A model generated the notes under the pieces. The model had not been told where the DNA came from, did not search any database, and saw only the letters and a program-made list of their open reading frames with translations. Source: Oxytricha trifallax (taxonomy: Eukaryota > Ciliophora > Spirotrichea > Sporadotrichida > Oxytrichidae). Taken from it: a DNA stretch of 64,000 nt. The translations under genes were made by a program, and so were the position numbers. The stretch covers positions 118,922 through 182,921 of the forward strand of contig ARYC01000357.1 in NCBI GenBank assembly GCA_000711775.1. The letters run 5' to 3'. Below, piece after piece: positions 56,056 to 64,000 of the stretch. Position 1 is the first letter of the stretch. Each line of letters starts with the position of its first letter.

Positions 56056-56452
56056 TATTTGTTGAGAGTCACACTTTAAAAACAGTGTCTCTCGAGGATT
56101 TTAATATCGAAAAATATTATCAACCATTTTTTCATAATTTTTCAAAATTTCCTAATCAATATATCTATATCTAAAAGGAATTATGATAATTCTGAAAAGA
56201 AATAGAACTTTATTCTTTTTTTAGTTTTTATCTCATATTATACCACATAATTAAGTTAAGGAATCTTAATAAGGTACTAAAAAAAATCTATAAGAACTTA
56301 TTCATATATCCTTAAGGATTATTAAAAATAAAACAGAAAAAGCTCTATTTATTTAAAGATATTGAAATATTGAGATTTTTGACTATATCGAATTTTTACT
56401 GATTAATTAATTAAAAACCTCGAGAGACACTGTTTTAAAGAATGACTCTCGA
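56056..56452. mobile_element. About 390-bp inverted-repeat element (MITE-like)
   Basis: GAGAGTCACACTTTAAAAAC then AGTGTCTCTCGAGG at 56,062-56,100 is matched inversely by CCTCGAGAGACACTGTTTTA then AAGAATGACTCTCG at about 56,416-56,450. The middle is AT-rich and non-coding. It lies about 75 bp beyond the transposase start, so one of these repeats might instead be the terminus of the 46-56 kb element. Confidence 0.7.
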
Positions 56453-56980
56453 AAATATAAATTTTAAGTACTCTATATTAGAGTTTTTAAAAATATCATA
56501 TTTTTAACACTAAGCTCAAAAAAATATTATAAGCTACAACAGCAGCTGCAGCAAAACTGTGTCAGGCTGCAACTATTGTAAATGCACCTGGTTGATTCAG
56601 CATTAGAAGACTTCTGATAAAGTTGATTGCGTGGGTTAGTATTTAAAAATCAAATTTAATAGTGATATTATTGTTATTAAAAGTCTTTGTGTTATTTTAT
56701 CATTTAGTGGGTAAGAATAGGTTTCCTTTATAATTTGCAAAAAGTTGTTTTTATAAGAATTCTCTAAAGAACTAATGAGTTTCGTTGTTTTATTCTTGTA
56801 TATCTTCTTCATAAGTCATTCAAGAAGAATGCTTTTAGTTGATCAGGTATTGATTTATTAGGATTGTAATATAAGCTCATCTATACTCAACTTGTTGTCC
56901 AACTGTTGTTGATATTCATCAGTAGTTTACATTTGAAGCATTCTTGCAAGAAGTTTTTTTTTAATTCTCAATACTAACTT
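56453..56980. other. AT-rich stretch with no supported gene
   Basis: A short GC-richer patch near 56,537-56,590 (CAGCAGCTGCAGCAAAACTG) has no convincing frame. Confidence 0.35.
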
Positions 56981-56982
56981 TC

Positions 56983-57125
56983 CTCAGTGTCCTCATTCTC
57001 CTCGGTCTCCTCATTCTCCTCGATCTCCTCATTCTCCTCGTTCTCCTCGTCCTCCTCGGTCTTCTCGGTCTCCTCATTCTCCTCGGTCTCCTCGTACTCC
57101 TCGTGCTCCTCGGTTTCCTCAGTCT
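56983..57125. repeat. CTCCTCGGT 9-bp minisatellite
   Basis: About sixteen imperfect copies of CTCCTC(G/A)(G/T/A)T. On the plus strand one frame gives Arg-Ser-Pro/His-Ser-Pro repeats and leads into protein-like text; on the minus strand one frame gives Thr/Asn-Glu-Glu repeats. Confidence 0.85.
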
Positions 57126-57610
57126 CCACATATCAGAAACGCTCATGGTGATCTTCATTGTTTAGCAATTTTGGGATTCAGATCTCGAATCATAAATACT
57201 CTAGTCTTCTGTAAATCAATGACTCCAACCAATAATATCAGACATCTTCTTCTTGTGAATTCTAATTTCGGTGCTCTAACTTAAGAAAGATAGCCTCATG
57301 CTAAATATAACTTGCTAGATTTCGCAATTGTGTGCAATAAGTCCTAAACAAATCAATACCAATAGATACAAGAGAGTAAGTATGGTTCCAAAATGAAGAA
57401 CGATAGCAATTGCTAATTATAAATAAAAGGATGACTAGATTTGCTTTCTCTGAGTAAAAGAATAAGCCACTTGAGCTTTAGTAAGTAACGAAAAAGATAC
57501 AAGACAAATTAAAATGGCATGAGAAGATGATCGACTCATCCAACCAACTTCATTGTCTTTCATGAGGGAGAGTATCTTGATTTACTTAAATGGATCTATA
57601 ATAACAAATA
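56987..57610 (+). pseudogene. Arg/Ser/Pro-repeat protein gene, frameshifted
   Basis: The frame through the minisatellite (SPRSPHSPRSP...) continues as AHGDLHCLAILGFRSRIINT, CKSMTPTNNIRHLLLVNSNF, GALTQERQPHAKYNLLDFAI and IQESKYGSKMKNDSNCQ to a TGA near 57,432. A frame change then gives MTRFAFSEQKNKPLELQQVT, KKIQDKLKWHEKMIDSSNQL and, after another, FHEGEYLDLLKWIYNNKQN. The RS/SP-rich head is reminiscent of splicing-type RS domains, but no RNA-binding domain is visible. The minus-strand frame over the repeat ends quickly and is not preferred. Confidence 0.4.
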
Positions 57611-58086
57611 AAACTGAAATTTAAGTGTAAATGCATGGGTGAGAGAATGATTTAATATTAAAATGCTGATTATTATTTCTAATTCTTTAATTCCAAAAAT
57701 TTTGAGTAAATCTCAAATTATCTTAGGTTCGTAATATAAAAACATCGTCAAATTTGTTCGAATTGGTTTCAAATTAAAAAAAGAACTGCTATTACCTTAG
57801 ATTCCAGAACTCTCTAATAAACTTACTATTATTGATTCAATTTCATTGCAGAAACATATAGTTGATATGATTTTGAACTATAAACTACAATTTTGTTGTG
57901 AAAAATATTTCACATTTTTTTTTCTTATTGTTTATAAACATCTTTTATGTATTTGTTTATTACAGACGATTTGATTTAATCATATTATTCTCTCTTTCCA
58001 TTTTAAAGTTTTAACTGGCTAGATCCTTGTCTGTGCGCAGCTGGCGCATTCGTTAAACGAAAGATTGAAGTGAGAATCAAAATATC

Positions 58087-58752
58087 TCATTTTTAAACAG
58101 GCTGTGTTCTTGTAATTTAGCTAGATTATTTTCGATGTGTCTAGTCATAATTTTTGCTCATAGTTAATATATTATCTTAACAACCACTAGATTTTTAAAA
58201 ATGCTTGATTTAAGCACAGTTTATGGGTTTATTGAAATTTTATTGACTTCTGTATCGATATCCCTTTTGTCTTCTACTGTCCCTATCTCGATGTTATTAT
58301 CGACTATCATGCTTATCATACTTATCAATGTACCATTATTTGAACTTAGGATTATCTGAATTTATCTGTTCTTGTGAACGCATTTATTGCCTCTTCTCTT
58401 TTAATATCTTTATTGAGAGATTTCTACTTTAATCTAAGTTTGAGGACTACTACCTCAATGATTAATACACTTTGAAGCTTTATTTCTATTATAATGAATT
58501 CTACTTTTGGTTTGAGTTTTACTATTATTTTCTTGCATTTAATCCCTTCCTCTGTTACTCCCATTTTATGTTTGATTATTACTGCAAATGTTAGTATGGC
58601 TTAGTCTGTTATCATTCTTGACTCATTTCTTTTAAGTCTGGTGAATGCACATGCTAAAATTTATGATTCCAAATTTTATTGTTGATGTAACTGAGTAACA
58701 TCCCAATGAAAGTACTTTTGAAATTTGTTGCTGAATCTAATGATTCGGATAT
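58087..58752 (-). CDS. Gln/Asn/Ser-rich disordered protein, one in-frame TGA
   Basis: One minus frame of about 220 codons, broken by a single TGA (near 58,614): SESLDSATNFKSTFIGMLLS, HSPDLKEMSQE[TGA]QQTKPYQ, HLQQQSNIKWEQQRKGLNAR, YQSLRQQSSNLDQSRNLSIK, QEQINSDNPKFKQWYIDKYD, KHDSRQQHRDRDSRRQKGYR, and QINQ-type tail to TGA 58,087-58,089. Low complexity, strongly hydrophilic, with an Arg/Asp-rich patch. No domain recognised. Confidence 0.45.
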
Positions 58753-59723
58753 TCAAGTTGAGTGTTGCTTCTATTATTGTTGAAATAGTGGGTGTGGTGG
58801 TCTAGGAAGCTGATTAAAAAACAGATGTAGATGAACTCCTGGTGGCTATTTGAGATTATGTTATGTTGTGGATGTGGGAGGCCTTAAAAGGTTAATTGTT
58901 ACTGCTATTAATACTTATATTCTGGTTTTATAGGTACTAATTGTACAATTTATGGCTGAGATTACTGATATTGATAAGCTTGATTGATTCCTCCCTTTTG
59001 GTGTGATTTTTATTTATTAAATACAATTAAAATATATAATTTCTAGGAAGTTCATAAATTAAAGACAATAATATAATAGTAATTGTTTATAATAATTCAT
59101 TGAAGCTAATTAAAGTTTATAAAAATCTTCTATCAAATTAAATGATTTTTAATAATAACTTATTATCTTATTTTATTTTTAAGTTTATTAATTATAAATT
59201 ACTATCATTTATACTTTTTTTAGAAAAATACAGCTTTGTTTGAAAATTTATATCAAAATATCATTAACCCTGAAAAAAAACCTTTGTTTATGGTCTTTTA
59301 AAATAATATTTTTTGTATTTTGCTCATCGTCACTCTGGAATAATCTCTCTTACTTCTTCAATTAGTCCTTAAAATTTTACAATTTTTTCCCAGAATCATA
59401 ATGATCATTTTACTTTCTTTCCGTGATAGCTATTTTTTTATAACAAACTGACATTTTAATAACTATAGTCTAAAATCAAAAGCTTAATAAATTTCTAATT
59501 TATATTTTCAATCAAAGCTACTCCAGCAGCTACCCCAATATTCATTCAATTATAGAAAAGTTTAAAATTAAAACTATCAAAAAGTAAATTTTAAGTAGCT
59601 TCTTAAAAGATTTATATAAAATTTTTAAGGAAATTAAGGCCAGTTTAGCATTGAAAATTTTGAATTTAAATCTGGTATAAAATTCATGTCTAATTAAGTA
59701 TTCATTTTAAAATGCGTTAGTAA
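58753..59723. other. No supported gene; AT-rich with some GC-richer minus-strand text
   Basis: 58,753-58,990 has open frames on the minus strand rich in Ser, Thr and Asn but no reliable frame. From 59,000 on the DNA is plain AT-rich. Confidence 0.35.
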
Positions 59724-59983
59724 AACCCCATGGTTCTTTTAAGAATTAAGATAGGGTGGTATTTTTAATTAATCAAAAATTTAATTATTATTGGCCAGAA
59801 TCAATTAAAATTAGCGTGAAAACAAATATACACAACCTGATTGGTTTAATTTATAAGGAAATTATTCGAGCCAATAGTTTTAATAATTTGGCTAATCATT
59901 AAAATATTACGCCAATAATAATTAAATTTTTGATTAATTAGAAATACCACCCTATCTTAATTCTTAAAAGAACCATGGGGTTT
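59724..59983. mobile_element. 260-bp MITE with 75-bp inverted repeats and AAACCCC ends
   Basis: AAACCCCATGGTTCTTTTAA at the left is repeated as its inverse at the right, and the inverted match goes on through AGATAGGGTGGTATTTTTAA to TATTATTGGC. TA flanks both ends (59,722-59,723; 59,984-59,985). The centre is non-coding. It is not related to the TTGTAGGAATAC MITE family. Confidence 0.88.
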
Positions 59984-60509
59984 TATATCCACCCCCATAT
60001 TAAAACTTTATTTTCCTAATTATTAAATCATGTACTGCTTTGACTTGGCTTATTCTACTGTCTTAAGCTAAGAAACTGTTCTCATTTTGTGAGTTAATAT
60101 CGATATCATAGAGATCGATTTTATATTTGGGATTCAATTGATTGATTTAATTGCCTTACTTAGTCTTAATAATCATAGTCTTAAAAGCTTCCGGTAAATA
60201 ATAAAAAGTATTAAACTATGCATGAATTTAAATATTTAGTTCCTTTCTATAATGGTTCATTGCCTATCACTATCCAGTTATTAACTATGCTTATTAATGT
60301 TAAATTCGGTTAATAAATTATTATCTTAATCATAGTAATTAAACTATAATAAATTCTACTCTTGTTAATTCATGGTTGCTTTTATTCTATTTGCATTCAT
60401 TTTATAGTAAGCTTATGAATAAATGTTGTCCGGTTATTTAGGGATGCTGAAGAGTCTTATTGGTACTCTGATTAATAATGCAGTTATTTTTCACTTTGAC
60501 TGTGAGAGT

Positions 60510-61400
60510 TCAATTAGCTTTAATAAACGGAGTAGATTCCGTTACCCATATCAAACTGGCCACTTTTGTAACTTTTTCATCGAATTGGGGAGGTTAGTTT
60601 ATTTCATCATCAACTCTTTCAATTGATGGTTTTAATTCAAATAGCAGTTTATCATTTTCCTAATTATAGTAGTATTATCCTTCTTGACTTTCACAATTAT
60701 TATCTGGATACATGCAATCTTGATAGATTTCATTCTGACTTCTTAGCTTACTAAGCTCAAAAGCTTCCCTATTCAAGTTTCTTACATCTTCTACCTCTGT
60801 CAGGCATAATATGTAGTAAATTATATGCTACACTTCCTCTTCTTAAATATTATTGTTATGGTCGGATATTATAGGCTCTTCGTTATCAATGTGAAAGGAA
60901 AAGCGTAAATTAAATTATTAACGATAACAAAATCTTTTTCTCAGTTTATTAAAAGCTCTCAAGTCTTTTACATAGTAACTATCTCTAGTATATACACAAG
61001 AGTCTCTGTAAAATCTAAAATCAAAAAGGTTGTTCTCTCGATCAATATAGTCAAGAATTGTGTAAGCGTAGGTTTTTAATGAAGCTGTGAAGACTTCAAA
61101 ATAAATAAATAAAAATGGGATTTCACTTAGAATGCTTACTTGTTCTCAGTTAAATAATCATAAAGATATGGTTTATGTTATTACGTCTGATAAAAGTTTA
61201 TTTGAAATCTCTGATATTTTAACTACGCTGATTCGTCTTCGTCATCAAAAAATAATCTGATAATGACATCTGGATTTTTTTGTGTTATATATCTCTACAT
61301 AATGAATCATAGTCTCATCCATATCGAAAATCAAAATCTTTTCTATTCTAATTGATTTAATAAACAAATTTTATCATAATTTTGATATTATCAAATACTG
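60510..61400 (-). pseudogene. FCP/SCP-type (NIF) HAD phosphatase, frameshifted
   Basis: KPDISEIQRYMVDLPVFDN leads into IEKILIFDMDETMIHYVEIY, which carries the DxDxT signature of this phosphatase family (the first Asp is the nucleophile). Then PYLYDYLTENKQAF, FEVFTASLKTYAYTILDYID, and DFRFYRDSCVYTRDSYYVKD follow in the order typical of the NLI-interacting-factor domain (FTAS, YRxxC, YVKDL). The family dephosphorylates the RNA polymerase II tail or other phosphoproteins. The C-terminal tail (NREAFELSKLRSQNEIYQDC, KPSIERVDDEINQPPQFDEK) stops at TGA 60,510-60,512. Frame changes lie near 61,345, 61,245 and 61,140. It may be the C-terminal part of the Gln/Asn-rich gene upstream. Confidence 0.75.
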
Positions 61401-61844
61401 GCAAATCAACCATATATCTCTATATTTCACTAATATCTGGCTTTGTTTTATTTCCAATATTTTTTAAAGCTACAATTTTTTTTGAAGAAATGTAATTACT
61501 GTTATCATGGTTTTAATTTTAAACTTAATTTTGTCTATTACTCTGATTTTCAGTTTTAATTAATCATTTTAATGTGTTTCAAGCTATTAAGATCAATCTC
61601 ATAATTAGTAATAGTATAATTTACATATAAAAAAATATTATTAGCTATTGTTGTTGTTTTGTGTAAAAATATTAAATATCTTGACCATTTATTGATTTTG
61701 TAGCATTTTTGCCATAAAATTGATCAACTTCTAAGTCCTCTCATCTTTTGATATTTAGTCCTTTTAATTTCTTTGACTATCAATTTCATAGCTATATTAT
61801 ATTTTCTTAGTCAAGATTATCATTTTCTATCAGGAAAAAAACTC

Positions 61845-63190
61845 ATGGTTAATTTGTTTCTTTCTACACCTCGTGCTGTGGTTGTTATTCATCATTAATT
61901 TGCTGGAATTGTGACCATATTTAGATTTGGATTCATTATGTTGATAGGGATTGCTGCAGTAACTGAAAATTACCTCAAATGTTTTAACTTTCTTGGGCTG
62001 TAATAATTACAGGATCTCTCTGCAGAACCAATTATGAGGATAGCCGAACTACCGCTAGAGTTATTTTCTATTATGATGAGTTATTAAAATAATTGCATTT
62101 TTGCTCTTTGTAAATAGTTCCTACTTTTAATTGATAGTCGATTGGAAGCCCTTACTTCTCCCTCTTTCCCTCTCACTATTAAGCAAGCTAACTAAGCTAA
62201 AGTTAATTTATCTTACTAAAAAGTGATTATTTTAAATACATTTTACAGAAGGTTGTCGCTGTCTCTAAGGATAGATTTATTTGAGTAACTATTGGTATTT
62301 ATAACTTAGGATTTTGAGCTTTGTTACTCATCAATATCCTCATTTGCGTTTGTACTGCTTAAAATGGGAATTTTTTAAATATAAACTTCATGTGAAGTGT
62401 TGAGCAAACAAATTATACGTCTGAAATTTACTTATCTCGTTCTTTCTTCTATTTCAATATAATGCTACTCTTTGCATTTTAAGCTTTCTTACTTAGAGAT
62501 ATTTCGACTGTATTTGAAGAATTTTTCAATTTTATTTTTAATTAATTGTTTTTTTAATCGATCATTTCGACGTTAATTAATTGTCTTTGGCTTTCATAGT
62601 TCTTTTTAAAAGTAGTTTTCATGGTCTTATTTTTGTCGAAAATTAGTACAGGAGTTCTTTAAATATAAAAAATTTATAGTATTTTCAGCATATCTTGAAC
62701 TTTATTCATATTGCCTTCTATTAAACTTGTACTTACTAGGATTAACCCAGCTATGTTATCCATATTGATCTAATTTATAGTTTATCCGCCATTTTTATCT
62801 TAAATATCTCCCATATCCATTAAAAACATCTGCCCCACTTAAATCCCTCTCAACTGAGTTTTGTTTTATCATTTAAATTGGAGGAGGAATAGCTTTTTGT
62901 TAAACTATATTAATAGATCCACCTTTATAATCTGATTGCTACTCCATTAATAACTCATACCATCCTAATTTGCTAATAATCTTTAATTATTGTAGGGAGT
63001 ACTTTGATTACTATTTTTAGAATCATTTTCGCTTTTATTACTAAAAACTCTTACTAATATTTCTCATTTGTGTTTTATTGATTTTTATTATAATGAGGTT
63101 GGTTAACTGAAGGTGAGGAGACCTGAAATTATTGTGGCATTTGCCTTATAAAATCCTAGTCTTTATTCTAGTCTCTTGTGAAAGGTGGAC
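61845..63190 (-). pseudogene. Gln/Asn-rich gene, probably the N-terminal part of the phosphatase gene
   Basis: Frames in order: RQMPQQFQVSSPSVNQPHYN; SNKSENDSKNSNQSTPYNNQ and LLANQDGMSYQWSSNQIIK; then GGSINIVQQKAIPPPIQMIK, RDLSGADVFNGYGRYLRQKW, QHSWVNPSKYKFNRRQYEQS; and finally ERGRSKGFQSTINQKQELFT, YPHNWFCREILQLLQPKKVK, HNSSKLMMNNNHSTRCRKKQ to TGA near 61,845. Disordered and hydrophilic, with several frame changes. Same strand and spacing as the phosphatase domain downstream. Long disordered N-termini are common in ciliate proteins of that family. Confidence 0.45.
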
Positions 63191-63341
63191 TAAACTTCTT
63201 AACAGTAAATAAAACTTATTATATATCTTGAAATCTTAGAGAAGAAGCTTTTGGGAATTAATTTTATGTTTAATAATTTTATTTAAGTTTTACTATGCAT
63301 ATATTAAATTTAACCAGCTTTTATAAATGTTTCAATACATT

Positions 63342-64000
63342 CAAAACCCCAAAACCCTTTCAGTAGTTTGATTGAGTTTTTGATTGATAAAAGTAGACTA
63401 TTAGTGCATACTTTATTAGGGTTTTAACAGGGTTTATTTAGGGGTTTAATGTTTAAAATTAGTATTTTAAGTGAGTATATGCGAGGTTTGGGGTCAGTTT
63501 ATGACAGTGAGTATATAGATTTATTGTTTAAGTTGCGTTATGGATGTGATGAATATAGTGAATAACTCTAGCCTGTTCTGAATTATACATCTATTACAAG
63601 ACTGCTCCATAAATCTCCTGAAACTGTGAGGTCTCATTGTCTATTAGCTTTGAATTTAAAGAGACAGCAGCTTAATTCTAAGCCTAAAAGACCTCTAAAA
63701 TTTTAGCAGTATCATATCGATTATCTAATTAATGATAAGACTCTTAAATACTGGGCTCATTTCTCTCTATCCTAGAGGGCTGTGATGTTTCATCGCCAAT
63801 TTCCTGAGCTTCACATATCTGCTTAATCGATAACTAACATATATAAAAAGAACGGAATATCTTACAAGAGACAGTCAATCGCATTAAGAGAGTGATTGAC
63901 TTTAATGTTCCATTTTATAAGGATAATTTAAATTATATATTTGATTAAATGCAGAGGACTTAAGAGCATAATATAAAGTTCATACACGCTGATGAAGCTG
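63342..64000. mobile_element. TBE transposon (copy C), transposase end, cut by window end
   Basis: Starts CAAAACCCCAAAACCCTTTC at 63,342, preceded by ATT (63,339-63,341). The terminal 140 bp match TBE A and TBE 0 closely. Orientation is opposite to TBE A: the transposase end is on the left. The rest of the element lies beyond the window. Confidence 0.95.
63479..64000 (+). CDS. TBE DDE transposase, 5' part, frameshifted
   Basis: ATG 63,479 (MRGLGSVYDSEYIDLLF). HTH-like stretch SITRLLHKSPETVRSHC, then KYWAHFSLSQRAVMFHRQFP. At about 63,868 this copy has AAGAGACAG where the others have AAGACAG, a 2-base insertion that throws the rest out of frame and brings a TGA soon after. The sequence beyond it (GTTCCATTTTATAAGG) again matches the other copies, so the break is single and probably recent. 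The window ends just at HADEA, before the first catalytic Asp is complete in context. Confidence 0.92.

Noticed and set aside
56961..57158. Minus-strand frame through the 9-bp minisatellite
   Set aside because: Pure repeat translation that ends outside the repeat; the plus frame continues into non-repetitive protein-like text.
63342..63357. C4A4 repeats as real telomeres or chromosome ends
   Set aside because: All C4A4 tracts seen are short, sit at TBE ends with ANT duplications outside and continue into germline sequence.

Overview
The window looks like germline (micronuclear) DNA of a hypotrich ciliate of the Oxytricha/Stylonychia type. Three observations support this. (1) The DNA is very AT-rich and clear protein homologies read through TAA and TAG as Gln, with TGA the only plausible stop. 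(2) Several transposons end in the hypotrich telomere-like repeat C4A4 and are flanked by 3-bp ANT target duplications, which is the signature of TBE (telomere-bearing element) transposons. (3) These elements carry the known TBE gene set: a DDE transposase, a 22-kDa protein and a zinc-finger/kinase protein. With TAA and TAG as sense codons, random AT-rich DNA is often open for 50 to 150 codons, so coding calls here rest on amino-acid texture and motifs, not on ORF length.

Layout. 1-1106 is the right part of a TBE. 1.1-20.1 kb is AT-rich DNA with scattered coding patches, most of them frameshifted or holding in-frame TGA: an EF-hand gene at 8.3-10.8 kb, a nearly intact coiled-coil/Gln-rich gene at 10.9-11.7 kb, minus-strand genes at 13.6-18.2 kb, and an inverted-repeat-bounded unit at 15.6-17.15 kb. 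A 415-bp palindromic MITE lies at 18.8 kb. 20.5-25.1 kb is a complete TBE (A) inserted in a gene that encodes tandem protein repeats. 26.3-33.3 kb is a second-subfamily TBE (B), interrupted by a retroposon-like element that is itself interrupted by an 865-bp foldback element. A relic TBE end lies at 33.7-33.8 kb. 34-43.8 kb holds small coding fragments, including a Ulp1-like protease at 37.7 kb. 44.3-45.83 kb is a second retroposon with a 13-bp target duplication and the same 3' tail as the one inside TBE B.

46.4-56 kb is the most unusual part. A TBE-type transposase (minus, split by an insertion) and an intact 22-kDa homologue (plus) keep the TBE order. The place of the kinase gene is taken by three other minus-strand genes: a charged protein, a superfamily-2 helicase-like protein and a MYND-finger protein. 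I read this tentatively as a large divergent relative of TBE. 56-63.3 kb holds two small inverted-repeat elements, an Arg/Ser/Pro-repeat gene, a Gln/Asn-rich gene and an FCP/SCP-type phosphatase behind a Gln/Asn-rich stretch. A third well-preserved TBE end (C) enters at 63,342 and runs off the window.

No rRNA, tRNA, CRISPR or bacterial-type signals were seen. Almost every mobile or orphan gene carries frameshifts. This fits decay of DNA that is eliminated from the macronucleus, but residual assembly indels cannot be excluded from sequence alone.
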